The notes beneath the pieces were generated by a model. It did no database searches, had not been told where the DNA came from, and was given only the letters and a program-made list of their open reading frames with translations. A DNA stretch of 64,000 bases, taken from positions 36,474 to 100,473 of the forward strand of contig CATQIH010000046.1 of the NCBI GenBank assembly GCA_958296015.1, written 5' to 3'. Both the position numbers and the translations under genes were made by a program. Of this stretch, positions 16,824-25,807 are shown piece by piece. The DNA comes from Cyclobacteriaceae bacterium. GTDB lineage: Bacteria; Bacteroidota; Bacteroidia; Cytophagales; Cyclobacteriaceae. Within the stretch, counting starts at the first letter, position 1; each line of letters starts with the position of its first letter.

Positions 16824-18551
16824 TTAATGATCGTATTGCGATATTCTCCATACAGAGGAAGCATAATTTGCCATAGTTTCCTGCCTTCTTTCTATCGTAT
16901 TGGGTGTCCAGTCATTTTGTTGTATTTGTTGAGAAAGTTTATACTGACTGGTTTTATATATCTTCTTCTTTTCCTCAAAGGGTAAAACCTCACATTGTCT
17001 GTTTTTATCTTCTTCAAGCAATGTGTAGTTTCCTAACCTATAGACAACAGAATCATAAACTGCCCTCGGAAAATTATCTATATAGTTTTCACTTCCATTT
17101 TCAGGCAATATATGCTCAATTGTAGCCGGGTTTTCTTCAAAATCATAATTTGACTGACTAAGATGGTTTTCAATACCGAAAAGAATATACCGCACAAGCT
17201 TTTTTCCCCTTCTCGTACTTATAGCTTTGGTCGTAAAGTCATTCTTGAAATCAGCGTCGTTTGGATATAAAGGCTTAACTAAATTTGCAATTTGCTGCAT
17301 ACTTACGGCCTCATGGTTGCTTACGGCAATGGCTGCTTTGTTGTAAATATCTTCTTTTAAATTAGTATGTAGCCTGGCAATTACTGTATATCTAAAGGTA
17401 ACTATACTTACCAATCTTAGAACTTTAGCAAAATCCTCTTCAGGCAAATTGTTATATGCAGCAATCAATAAAGGAAAAGCTTGTTTTTCTCTAAACAGTC
17501 CCAATTCACGGATGCGCAATTTGACTTCACGGTTCCCTCCCCAGAAAGTATCTGAATAATTGGACAATGCGTTATATAGTAATGCATTTTCTTCTAAAGA
17601 ATCGAGTAAAATAATGACTTCCGGCGAAGACATAATAGCATCCTTTATTCCACGAAACAGATATTCCTGACGTATTAATTTATTTTTAGATATCCAATAA
17701 TGCCGAAGGAAAGCAGGGAAATTGTCAAGGCCAATGGAATCTACAATCTTTTTCCATTTATCTTTGACATGTGGTAAATCAACCTCAGTCGCCACTGAAA
17801 ACAGATAGTTCTTCAAAAGGTCTGTAACGGTTAGTCCGACTCCCCTAGAATTAAGTATCTCGAATACAGTGTAAGCACTAAGTTCATCCTCAACTACTAT
17901 TTGGATAAACATGAGCCTTTCAGCAATTAACTTGTTTAAAAAATTGGTAACCTTTTCACCATTGGGTGGCATCGCCTGGCGACCCGGTCCGCCTTTCTCA
18001 TTTTGAAAGTATTGTAAAAGCCTATCCACATAGAAATTATAGGCTTGCCAAAGTAGTTTATCGGAATCTTTAAGTGTATTTACATTATTTGGGGGACGAA
18101 ATACTAAAAGATTTGACTGAAAGAAACTGTTATTATTTTCATTTAACTTTAGCTTGGAAGAATAAGTAAGCGAACCAGGATCTTTATCGCCAATAAATTT
18201 TCTTTGCAATAGCTCTATTCGTTGTTGATTGTCTTCTTTATCAATGTCAGCTTCAATTAATTTTTGCAGTTGATGGATGGTGGCAAGCACAACAAGTGTT
18301 AGCGTTGAAAATCTTTGCTGTCCGTCAATTACATGATATTTTTTGTCTCCCATGTTTTGTAGCACTACTGATCCCATATAGTGTACTCCGCCTGTTTCCT
18401 GTATAGCCATAATATCATTCCAAAGGTCTTCCCATTGGTCTTGTTTCCACAAATAATCCCGTTGGTATGGAGGAACCGTATAGGTCTTGCCATTACCAAT
18501 GATATCACTCAGGCTTACAGTACTGGTGTCTAATAAATTGTTTACCGCCAT
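16824..18551 (-). CDS. GmrSD-like DUF262/DUF1524 protein (putative modification-dependent nuclease)
   Basis: Single-polypeptide protein of 575 residues with both halves of a GmrSD-type system. The N-terminal DUF262 part has PPYQRDYLWKQDQWEDLW (27-44) and the hallmark DGQQRFSTLTL (76-86), which drives NTP use in this superfamily. The C-terminal DUF1524 HNH-type part has TIEHILPEN, then RLGNYTLLEEDKNRQ, the His and Asn of the nuclease. Known relatives cleave phage DNA carrying modified bases (type IV restriction). No methylase, helicase or other defence gene is adjacent, and the upstream side is a 620-base minisatellite spacer. Defence is the likely role by family, not shown here. Confidence 0.88.
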   Translation of the reverse strand: MAVNNLLDTSTVSLSDIIGNGKTYTVPPYQRDYLWKQDQWEDLWNDIMAIQETGGVHYMGSVVLQNMGDKKYHVIDGQQRFSTLTLVVLATIHQLQKLIEADIDKEDNQQRIELLQRKFIGDKDPGSLTYSSKLKLNENNNSFFQSNLLVFRPPNNVNTLKDSDKLLWQAYNFYVDRLLQYFQNEKGGPGRQAMPPNGEKVTNFLNKLIAERLMFIQIVVEDELSAYTVFEILNSRGVGLTVTDLLKNYLFSVATEVDLPHVKDKWKKIVDSIGLDNFPAFLRHYWISKNKLIRQEYLFRGIKDAIMSSPEVIILLDSLEENALLYNALSNYSDTFWGGNREVKLRIRELGLFREKQAFPLLIAAYNNLPEEDFAKVLRLVSIVTFRYTVIARLHTNLKEDIYNKAAIAVSNHEAVSMQQIANLVKPLYPNDADFKNDFTTKAISTRRGKKLVRYILFGIENHLSQSNYDFEENPATIEHILPENGSENYIDNFPRAVYDSVVYRLGNYTLLEEDKNRQCEVLPFEEKKKIYKTSQYKLSQQIQQNDWTPNTIERRQETMANYASSVWRISQYDH

Positions 18552-18705
18552 AATCTTGTAAAACTAAACTTTCCTTTATTTGGTGACCTTATACGCAACA
18601 ATTGTATATCACAAAATACAGAGATATACCCCCTTATACAAGGGATTATCCTTATCCTGTTTTATAAGTTTTCTGTAATCCAGTGTTTTACGTCCCCTCT
18701 AGCTT

Positions 18706-18775
18706 TAGTCCGAGACGCGTAGTCCGAGACGCGTAGTCCGAGACGCGTAGTCCGAGACGCGTAGTCCGAGACGCG
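18706..18775. repeat. Five tandem copies of a 14-bp GC-rich unit
   Basis: Five perfect head-to-tail copies of TAGTCCGAGACGCG. The perfect identity indicates recent expansion. The unit holds the palindrome ACGCGT at each junction, and an inverted copy lies about 95 bases downstream. Confidence 0.95.
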
Positions 18776-18910
18776 TGTCGCCGGGCGGCGTTCCGATGGA
18801 GCTTTGTAAATACTATCAAGCCTTAGGCTTGGCATTATTGTAAGACTTCGGTCACAGACTGCACGTCCCGGACTACGTGTCTCGGACCGAAGCCAGGGTT
18901 GGACTGGTGT

Positions 18911-18979
18911 ACCGGCGACCGACTTCCCGGCGACCGGCTTCCCGGCGACCGGCTTCCCGGCGACCGGCTTCCCGGCGAG
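18911..18979. repeat. Tandem 15-bp GC-rich unit, about 4.6 copies
   Basis: Unit CCCGGCGACCGGCTT: three perfect copies (18926-18970), preceded by one degenerate copy with ACC and GAC changes and followed by a partial copy. Non-coding. Confidence 0.93.
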
Positions 18980-19171
18980 GACAATGAACTTATATTTCTG
19001 ATTATACGGCGGATACAGGGCTTTATTCTGAAAAAGACATGAAACAGGATAAGGTGATTATCTTAAGTCTTTGTCCGATGACGCAAAGATTGAATGTCTC
19101 TATAAAAGCATGTGGAACATCATACAGTGTAAAAATACATACCATTCACTACAACGTTTTCAACCACAACA

Positions 19172-20047
19172 CTACCAATACTGGATATCACATCTTCTGA
19201 TCTCGTGAAAATAGGGAGTGCCTTTGTTGATCATCTCTTCCTGTAGCAGGTTGCCTTCCGCATCATACAGCAACATATTCTGATGGAGTAGCTGCCCCTG
19301 GCGGAACGTTTCTATCGTTAGCTGGCGATCATCCGGCCCGTAATGATACATAGCTTCTGTATGAACGCCTTTTCTCTCATCCAGGATGCTCGCACTGGTT
19401 AGCCGATGCTGGCTGTCGTAGCCAAACTGCTCGGTCAGCGTATAGGATTTGTCCTGGTAGCTGGTGATTAGCTGAGAGAGTGTTCCGGCAGGATTGTAGC
19501 TATACGTCACTTTTTTCTGCAACTGTTCGTTTCTGCCAAAAAACTCTTCCATGAGCAGCAGCCCCTGATGATTGTAGGTAGCAAAACGCTTATAAACAAC
19601 CTGATAGTCTGTATTGCTTTTGATCTCGGACACTACCTGGTTATTCTTATTAAACCAGTAGACTTCATACCCCAGAATCTCGCCGTATTCGGAGTTGATC
19701 ACCACTTTCTCGAAATGCTCTTTCCTGTCAAAGTAATGCTCTTTGATGAGTTTGGATTCGTCTGCCGCGGTCACTTCTGTCTGGATGAGTTCTCCGGCCT
19801 CGTCATAAAAACAATCTGTTCGATTAATCAACCGGCCATCAGCCTCAAAGCTTGCTTTTTCTATCAGTCCCCCTTTCCTGTTGTACTTGCAAAGTGTTTT
19901 GTGCAGTATCTCTCCATTGGCATAAAAAACTTTTTCAAGCACCGGCAACCCAGCCCTATTAAACTTTTCCATCCGGCTGACATACTGCTGACTCACCTTC
20001 CCGTCTGGCTCTAATATCGTTGTAGAAGTTATTCTGCTCTTCATCAT
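19172..20047 (-). CDS. YD-repeat-like hypothetical protein
   Basis: Protein of 291 residues made of roughly ten units of about 26-28 residues, each ending in a Tyr/Phe-Asp/Asn-x-x-Gly turn: YNRKGGLIEK, YDEAGELIQT, YNHQGLLLME, YNPAGTLSQL, YDSQHRLTSA, YDAEGNLLQE. This is the pattern of RHS/YD-type beta strands, but there is no signal peptide, no RHS core motif and no toxin domain, so it is probably a small stand-alone cytoplasmic protein. Its neighbours (TonB receptor, DUF262 protein) give no hint of function. Confidence 0.6.
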   Translation of the reverse strand: MMKSRITSTTILEPDGKVSQQYVSRMEKFNRAGLPVLEKVFYANGEILHKTLCKYNRKGGLIEKASFEADGRLINRTDCFYDEAGELIQTEVTAADESKLIKEHYFDRKEHFEKVVINSEYGEILGYEVYWFNKNNQVVSEIKSNTDYQVVYKRFATYNHQGLLLMEEFFGRNEQLQKKVTYSYNPAGTLSQLITSYQDKSYTLTEQFGYDSQHRLTSASILDERKGVHTEAMYHYGPDDRQLTIETFRQGQLLHQNMLLYDAEGNLLQEEMINKGTPYFHEIRRCDIQYW

Positions 20048-20144
20048 TCATGCATCTGTTGACAGAGGTTCTATATTTTCAGTTCAGGGTTCACGGTTCT
20101 ATGTTCACAGTTCAAAAGCTTCTGTCTTCCAACTCCCGTCTCCA

Positions 20145-22544
20145 TTAATACCTCACCGTCACTTTCAGGTTGAAGAAACGGGCAGAGAGCCGGTTGGGTA
20201 CGGCATATTGTTGGCCGTAGACATCACTAATCCAGGTGTAAGAGATAATATTGTCGGCACCCAGTGCGTTCAGCATCTCTACTCCCAGCCACAGAGAACG
20301 CAAGAATGAATTTTCTTCGGTCTTGTCTTCCCGGAAAAGCAACTGTTTGGAAAAGCCCAGGTCTACCCGCTTGTAATCAGCACCAGGTATGTAATTGCGC
20401 TTCCGTTGCTGCTCGGGAGGCCAGAACGGTAGCCCGGTGCCATACAGCAGGCTCAGATAAAACCGCGAAGAAGGATCGTTGGGCAGATGGTCCTGGAAGA
20501 ATATGCCTAGGTTAATCAGCTGGTCGGTAGGCCGTCGAATATAGCCTCGTCCATCTCCTTCCACATTTTCCCGCGTCCTTAATATACCCAGGCTAAACCA
20601 CGATTCCGCCCCCGGTATAAACTCCCCGCTGATTCTGAAATCAGCCCCTGCGGCATAAGCAACGGCATTGTTGTTGGCAAAATAGCGTATGCGCACATTG
20701 TCTACATCGTAGGGAATGACGTTATACATATACTTATAATACAGTTCGGACAGGAAAGAGAATTCGCGGCCAAACATCTCAAAGCGGTAGTCCGTACCGG
20801 CAATGATATGCGCAGACGACTGTGCTTTGATGTTCAGGTTCAGGTTACCGTTGGGATCGCGCAGCTCGCGGTAAAAAGGTGGCTGCTGATAAAGCCCTGT
20901 TGCCAGCCGGAAAACCACATCCCGTAGTCCTCTAGGCTTAAAAGCATACTGCACCCTGGGGCTGATGAGCCACTGCCCGTTCACCGACCAGTAGTTGGTA
21001 CGCACACCCACGGTGAGCGTGTGTGCATCGGAGGGTTCGAAGGTATTCTGGGCAAAAGCAAAAAACCGGTGCGAGTTGAGTTCCAGTTGACTAATAATAC
21101 TGCTGTGGATGGTAGCATACCCCGCCGAATCGCTGAAGTCATACTGCTTCAAGCGGTCGTTGATCAGTTCGCGGCTATAGCCTGCACCAAATTCCAGGGT
21201 ATTGTTTTTGTTGAAGGCAAACGCGGTGCGACTCTCGGCATTGAAGATATTGGCCAGCAGCTTATTGCGGGCATATTCGTAGTTTTGTCCGATGCCCAGC
21301 ACCAGACTTTCCTGCTGCGGCACCTGCCTACCATCCTCGCCTAACGCCACTTCCGACAGGCGGTAAGCCCCCCAGAGTTCATAGTACTCACGCTCCTGCG
21401 TATTTACCCACGAGCCGATCAGTTTGGTGCTCAGACGGTTATTGAAGCGGTGCGTCAGCTTTACGCCCTGCTGAAAAGTGCGGTATTTCAGGGTTTCCTG
21501 TCCATCATAATATACATTCAGTCTGAAAGCCTGCTGTAAGGTGCCAAAGGTAGTCTCCCGGCTTTCCGGCTCTACAAAATACCTGTTGCTGGCAAAAGCA
21601 GTGAGCAAGCCCAATGATGTTTTGTGCTGGTTTGGGTTACCATCCAGGTCAATGTTGATGTATGACTGTACATCTGTGAAACGGGGCAGGTAGTTGCCGT
21701 TTACTTCAAATGTATTAAACAGGTACCGGGCACTTTTCAGACGTGCTCCGAAAAGGTAAGTGATCTTCTGGTTTTTTGTAGCACCTTCCAGATGCGCCGC
21801 ACCACCCAGCAGACTGCCCGACAGCGCAGCTTTTGTCTGTTTGGGTTCTTTGTAGGTCACGTTCAGGCTGGAAGACAGCTTATCGCCATACTTGGCCTGC
21901 CAGCCACCAGCAGAGAAAAGCACAGAAGCCACCATATCCGGATTGATAAAGCTTAGCCCTTCCTGCTGCCCCGACCGCACCAGAAACGGGCGATACACCG
22001 GAATGTCGTTGACGTACACCAGATTTTCGTCATAGTTGCCACCACGCACAGAATAGGAAGATGATAGTTCGTTGTTGCTCGTCACGCCGGGCAGTGTCAC
22101 CAGTATTCTTGTGAAATCATTGAAAGGCGACGGGATGGCCTGTGCAGTTTGCGGATCTATTTTGGTCAGCCCGGCCTCTCTTCTTTCCGGTAAATCCTGC
22201 TGGCCTGATATCTCCACCTGCTCCAGCATTTTGACCGATGGGGTAAGCATAAAATTCTGCTCGAGCGTATCTCCTGCTGCCAAACGGATCTGTACACTGA
22301 GCGACTCGTACTCCACATGCCGAAGTAGTAATGTGTATGCTCCGGGGGCAAGTTGCAGCCGGTACATTCCCTGCTGATCGGTGCTGGTGCCTTTGGCACT
22401 GCCACTGACCAGCACTGATACGTCGGAAATAGCCTGCGAAGTGCTGTCGATGACTACTCCACGTATGACAGCCTGCTGGGCAACAACAGCCGGTAGGGCT
22501 ATCAAATGGAAAAATACACATAACAAAGCAGGCTTCAGCGGCAT
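20145..22544 (-). CDS. TonB-dependent receptor with carboxypeptidase-regulatory-like domain
   Basis: Outer-membrane transporter of 799 residues. A signal peptide (to about residue 22) is followed by a CarboxypepD-regulatory-like domain (IRGVVIDSTSQAISDVSVLV, then YTLLLRHVEYES; about 27-105). The plug domain (DFTRILVTLPGVTSNNELSS, YSVRGGNYDENLVYVNDIPV; about 140-240) and a barrel follow, ending FFNLKVTVRY with a terminal aromatic. There is no SusD partner downstream and no SusC-length extension, so this is not a canonical polysaccharide-utilisation pair. The substrate is unknown. The gene starts 13 bases after rpe ends on the same strand, so the two may be cotranscribed. Confidence 0.9.
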   Translation of the reverse strand: MPLKPALLCVFFHLIALPAVVAQQAVIRGVVIDSTSQAISDVSVLVSGSAKGTSTDQQGMYRLQLAPGAYTLLLRHVEYESLSVQIRLAAGDTLEQNFMLTPSVKMLEQVEISGQQDLPERREAGLTKIDPQTAQAIPSPFNDFTRILVTLPGVTSNNELSSSYSVRGGNYDENLVYVNDIPVYRPFLVRSGQQEGLSFINPDMVASVLFSAGGWQAKYGDKLSSSLNVTYKEPKQTKAALSGSLLGGAAHLEGATKNQKITYLFGARLKSARYLFNTFEVNGNYLPRFTDVQSYINIDLDGNPNQHKTSLGLLTAFASNRYFVEPESRETTFGTLQQAFRLNVYYDGQETLKYRTFQQGVKLTHRFNNRLSTKLIGSWVNTQEREYYELWGAYRLSEVALGEDGRQVPQQESLVLGIGQNYEYARNKLLANIFNAESRTAFAFNKNNTLEFGAGYSRELINDRLKQYDFSDSAGYATIHSSIISQLELNSHRFFAFAQNTFEPSDAHTLTVGVRTNYWSVNGQWLISPRVQYAFKPRGLRDVVFRLATGLYQQPPFYRELRDPNGNLNLNIKAQSSAHIIAGTDYRFEMFGREFSFLSELYYKYMYNVIPYDVDNVRIRYFANNNAVAYAAGADFRISGEFIPGAESWFSLGILRTRENVEGDGRGYIRRPTDQLINLGIFFQDHLPNDPSSRFYLSLLYGTGLPFWPPEQQRKRNYIPGADYKRVDLGFSKQLLFREDKTEENSFLRSLWLGVEMLNALGADNIISYTWISDVYGQQYAVPNRLSARFFNLKVTVRY

Positions 22545-22557
22545 GAATGGTGCAGGC

Positions 22558-23217
22558 TTAGGTTCGTTTTGGTTTTTTCAACTGGGCAATGACTGTTTCG
22601 GGATCGTCTGCTTTAAATACAAAGCTACCCGCTACCAGCACATCGGCACCGGCCTCCAGCAGCTGGTAGGCATTCTGGCTGGTCACTCCGCCGTCAATTT
22701 CTATCAGCGTATCAGCTTGCTCCTGTGCTATGAGTTGTTTGAGCTGCCTGACCTTATGGTAGGTACGCTCAATAAACGATTGCCCTCCAAATCCCGGATT
22801 CACCGACATCACCAGCACAGTATCCGCAATACCGATGATATCTTCCAACAGCACTACAGGTGTATGTGGATTGATGGCTACCCCTGCTTTGCAACCCGAC
22901 TGCCTGATCAGATTCAAGGTACGGTTCAGGTGCGTGCAGGCTTCGTAGTGTACAATGATACGGTCGGCACCCGCTTGCTGAAAGTCTTCTATGTACCTGT
23001 CGGGGTCCACGATCATCAGGTGTACATCCAGTGGCTTTTCTGCATGTTGTTTGATCGCCTTGCAAACGGGCATTCCAAAGGAGATATTGGGCACAAAAAC
23101 TCCATCCATCACATCCACGTGAATCCAGTCGGCCTGGCTGCGGTTGAGCATTTCCACTTCTTTTTGCAGATTGGCAAAGTCGCTGGCCAATACTGAGGGA
23201 GCAACAATAGATTGCAT
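22558..23217 (-). CDS. rpe: Ribulose-phosphate 3-epimerase
   Basis: Pentose-phosphate pathway enzyme that interconverts ribulose-5-phosphate and xylulose-5-phosphate. TIM-barrel motifs: APSVLASDFANLQKEVEML, WIHVDVMDGVFVPNISFG (metal and catalytic Asp), KPLDVHLMIVDPDRYI, LVMSVNPGFGGQSFIE, EIDGGVTSQNAYQLLEAGAD and VLVAGSFVF. Full length at 219 residues. Confidence 0.96.
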   Translation of the reverse strand: MQSIVAPSVLASDFANLQKEVEMLNRSQADWIHVDVMDGVFVPNISFGMPVCKAIKQHAEKPLDVHLMIVDPDRYIEDFQQAGADRIIVHYEACTHLNRTLNLIRQSGCKAGVAINPHTPVVLLEDIIGIADTVLVMSVNPGFGGQSFIERTYHKVRQLKQLIAQEQADTLIEIDGGVTSQNAYQLLEAGADVLVAGSFVFKADDPETVIAQLKKPKRT

Positions 23218-23262
23218 AGCTTATACTTTAGTGATGAACTAACAAAGCTAAGGAATTATCCT

Positions 23263-24906
23263 TTAAAACTTAACGAGCTTGAAAGTATCTGACAGGTTGG
23301 GCGATAAAACCTTCAGAATGTAAATCCCTCTATTCATGACCTGGGCATCCAGGCTGATGTCATTGTTGCGGAAGTGTGCCACGTGCTTTTGCATCACCAG
23401 CTGCCCGGTGCTGTTGTAGAGCAGCAGGTCAACAGGGCCTGTGAAGCTACCGGTAGGCGACTCTATAAATATCTTACCCTGCTCCACCGGGTTTGGAAAA
23501 ACAGAGAAATAGTGTGCCTGCGCTGCTTTAGGCAGGGCTGTTACCACATCCTGTATACGGGTGAAGTCAGGAACGCCATAGCCTAATTCGTTGTCGGGCA
23601 CAATTGTCTGGCTGCCTGCTTCTCTGAGCTTTTCCATAATTTCCAGGTTGTTTAATTCGGGATACGCCTGCCACACACCGGCAGTAAGCCCGGCGATGAG
23701 CGGCGCAGAAAAAGAGGTGCCACTAGAGGTAGTAATGTCTCCCTGAGCATCAGTCACTACGGTCTGCAAGCCCAGTGCCGCCACATCGGGTTTAATCCTA
23801 CCGTCGGCTGTAGGCCCGAAAGAGCTGAAAGAAACCCGATCGCCATTGCTGTTGACAGCACCTACTGCCAGAATATCCGGTGCATCTGCCGGAGGGGAGA
23901 TATATTTCCAACTGGCCGAGCCTTCGTTGCCTGCACTGATCACACAGGCGATGCCTTTTTCTGTAGCCATGATCGCCGCACGGGTAATTACGGCAGTGTT
24001 TCCATCCAGGTCGGCAAACCGGTAGTTCATGGCCGGATCATCAAACGTAGTGTAGCCCAGTGAAGTACTGATGATATCTGCCCCTATGCTATCGGCGCGT
24101 TCGGCGGCAAAAAGCCAGTTGTATTCTTCTATCCGGTATTCCGAACCGCTTTCTTCGGTAACACACAGCATTACATTAGCCCCGTAGGCCCCTGCTTCCA
24201 GCACGCCCGGCTGGTAACCGGCAATGCAAGACAAGGCTTCCGTACCATGCTGCCCATATTTGAACACATCCGGACTGTTGCCTACAAAGTCGTAGCCGGG
24301 AATGTATTGGTTGTTTTTGAAAAGATGCGCAAAGAAAGGAGAAGTATTTACCCCACGAAAGCCGCCATCAAACACGGCTACGGTGATGCCTTGCCCGTTA
24401 TAACCAGCCTCATGCATCTGGTCGATACCCAGCATTTCGTTTTGCAGTACATTCAGCAAGGCATCTGTCTGCTGTTTCTTTTGGGGATTGTGCTGCATTT
24501 TGACTGATGAGCCTTCTTTTTGGCTGTTTCCTTTTGCTACGGGCCGCACCAGTTCATAGTCAGTGATAAAGGCTACGGAAGAGATCACAGCAGAATCAGG
24601 ACAGGCTACCAGGGCACCGTTGAACCAGCGAGAAGTGTACATCACCTCTACGCCCTGTGCTTCCAGTTGCCGGATATAGGTAGAGTCTACCGGCAGATCG
24701 CTGAATTGTAAGGGTATGTTGAACCTCTCGCGCCGGGCAATGGCTTTAGCAGACAGGTAAGCTTCCGGCTGCTGATACGTGTAAGTGACGGTATCTTTGT
24801 TTGGAAAAAACACCATGTAGCGGTCCTGGGCTTGCAGGGAGGTAAACATACAGATGAATATTCCCAGTAATCCCCCTGTTTTGATGCTACGGCGACTCTT
24901 TTCCAT
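23263..24906 (-). CDS. Secreted subtilisin-like (S8) protease with T9SS sorting domain
   Basis: Serine protease of 547 residues. The start region MEKSRRSIKTGGLLGIFICM leads into a signal peptide ending LQAQ. The catalytic triad is present: Asp in VAVFDGGFRGV (about 177), His in KYGQHGTEALSCIAGY (about 221) and Ser in SSGTSFSAPLIAGL (about 397), with Asn in CVISAGNEGSASW. The final 80 residues (FSVFPNPVEQG, then GIYILKVLSPNLSDTFKLVKF) are a type A T9SS C-terminal sorting domain, so the enzyme is exported through type IX secretion and anchored or released at the surface. It overlaps the preceding lipoprotein gene by 20 bases. Confidence 0.93.
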   Translation of the reverse strand: MEKSRRSIKTGGLLGIFICMFTSLQAQDRYMVFFPNKDTVTYTYQQPEAYLSAKAIARRERFNIPLQFSDLPVDSTYIRQLEAQGVEVMYTSRWFNGALVACPDSAVISSVAFITDYELVRPVAKGNSQKEGSSVKMQHNPQKKQQTDALLNVLQNEMLGIDQMHEAGYNGQGITVAVFDGGFRGVNTSPFFAHLFKNNQYIPGYDFVGNSPDVFKYGQHGTEALSCIAGYQPGVLEAGAYGANVMLCVTEESGSEYRIEEYNWLFAAERADSIGADIISTSLGYTTFDDPAMNYRFADLDGNTAVITRAAIMATEKGIACVISAGNEGSASWKYISPPADAPDILAVGAVNSNGDRVSFSSFGPTADGRIKPDVAALGLQTVVTDAQGDITTSSGTSFSAPLIAGLTAGVWQAYPELNNLEIMEKLREAGSQTIVPDNELGYGVPDFTRIQDVVTALPKAAQAHYFSVFPNPVEQGKIFIESPTGSFTGPVDLLLYNSTGQLVMQKHVAHFRNNDISLDAQVMNRGIYILKVLSPNLSDTFKLVKF

Positions 24907-25702
24907 GTGCTACTAATATTTGTTGATAATCCCAGCCAAACTCTATGATCCCCAAACCTACGCAGGAAGCATCACTGGCGCAATATTGTAAGGTAAGTGA
25001 TTTTTTATAAATCAGTCCTATACCATCAACGTAGCTTTCAGATTTTCTTGTATCAGCAATGATCGTATCTGCGCTTTGTATTTCGATAACTGTAAGGCTG
25101 CTGCCAAACAGCGAGTCCAGCGGACTACGTCCTGCCATCTCGTTGTTGAGTTTCCTGCTGGTAGTTGTGAGTGTATATTGCTGTTCAGGACGGCTGTTGA
25201 GCACATTACCATCCCACTCTATGTCCGGCCTACAGGGAAAGACCAGCTTGACAAAAGGTACATTGTTTTCTACTACTACTACCCTGCCGGTGTTTTTTCT
25301 GGCTGTCCAGACAGAATCCAGCCACCAGACGCTATCCACCACCGTCTTGCTGTAGCGTTCCAGCCGGTACGTGATCTCCTGAGTTTGTTGCGGCATGGAA
25401 TGTTGCGGCATGGAATGTCCCGGCATGGAATGTCCCGGCATGGAATCGGCCACAATTTCTTTGAGCTGGTACCGCAGCGTATCAGGTGCCTGTCCGAACA
25501 CATACCGGATATCCTGCACATCATAAATAGCATAATTTCCTACTTCCAGTGGAAAGAAGGTAAGCCCCAAGCGGTTATTCTGGGGTGGTATGCTTTCGGT
25601 TTCGCAGCTTGTACAGAAGAGGATAACAAGCAAGAAGGAAGAGTGAATGAGGTTACGCACGGGCGATACAGCTTTGTTGACAGAAAGGTACAAGCTATGC
25701 AA
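24887..25702 (-). CDS. Lipoprotein with an in-frame HSMPG/HSMPQ repeat
   Basis: Predicted lipoprotein of 271 residues: hydrophobic segment SSFLLVILFCTSC with the lipobox Cys near residue 33. The body starts LGLTFFPLEVGNYAIYDVQD, a pattern common to uncharacterised Bacteroidota lipoproteins, and ends with a short Cys-containing segment (CASDASCVG). Residues about 87-106 form four pentapeptides (SMPG-H, SMPG-H, SMPQ-H, SMPQ) encoded by a 15-bp minisatellite. The insert lies between two beta-strand-like segments, where it may be tolerated as a loop. Its end overlaps the start of the downstream subtilase by 20 bases, so the two are likely translationally coupled. Function unknown. Confidence 0.75.
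   Translation of the reverse strand: MHSLYLSVNKAVSPVRNLIHSSFLLVILFCTSCETESIPPQNNRLGLTFFPLEVGNYAIYDVQDIRYVFGQAPDTLRYQLKEIVADSMPGHSMPGHSMPQHSMPQQTQEITYRLERYSKTVVDSVWWLDSVWTARKNTGRVVVVENNVPFVKLVFPCRPDIEWDGNVLNSRPEQQYTLTTTSRKLNNEMAGRSPLDSLFGSSLTVIEIQSADTIIADTRKSESYVDGIGLIYKKSLTLQYCASDASCVGLGIIEFGWDYQQILVAHGKESP
25391..25449. repeat. 15-bp minisatellite inside a coding gene (4 copies)
   Basis: Unit CGGCATGGAATGTCC on the plus strand, four copies with TTG/TCC variation and a shorter last copy. It encodes five residues per unit on the minus strand. The 10-bp core GGCATGGAAT is the reverse complement of the core of the intergenic 14-bp array at 57595-57678. Confidence 0.95.
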
Positions 25703-25710
25703 CTTATGGT

Positions 25711-25742
25711 AAAAAAAAAGAACGAGATGGTTCCCGTTCTTA
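25711..25742 (-). terminator. Intrinsic terminator after the thioredoxin/DUF6952 genes
   Basis: AAGAACG pairs with CGTTCTT around a 10-base loop. On the minus strand the stem is followed by a run of about eight T residues. It lies about 70 bases past the DUF6952 stop. Confidence 0.7.
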
Positions 25743-25807
25743 CATATCTGTCTGCGTTCGTTTTACAAATTGGGCAGGCTGCAGATGCTCATTATGTTTG
25801 TGCAAAA

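Larger units (their letters stand above)
18552..19171. other. Minisatellite-filled intergenic region upstream of the GmrSD-like gene
   Basis: About 620 bases without a gene. It holds a 14-bp array (18706-18775) and a 15-bp array (18911-18979). Between them lies an inverted 18-mer, CGGACTACGTGTCTCGGA (18869-18886), which is the reverse complement of the first array's unit with one mismatch. CTTCGGTC (18846-18853) also pairs with GACCGAAG (18885-18892). The core is far more GC-rich than its flanks. Confidence 0.75.

Noticed and set aside
18706..18979. CRISPR array
   Set aside because: Units are directly adjacent with no spacers, and no cas gene is present.
19172..20047. RHS toxin or contact-dependent toxin
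   Set aside because: YD-like strands are present but there is no signal, no RHS core, no toxin domain and no immunity gene.
20145..22544. SusC of a polysaccharide-utilisation locus
   Set aside because: No SusD or glycoside hydrolase is adjacent, and the protein is shorter than a typical SusC.
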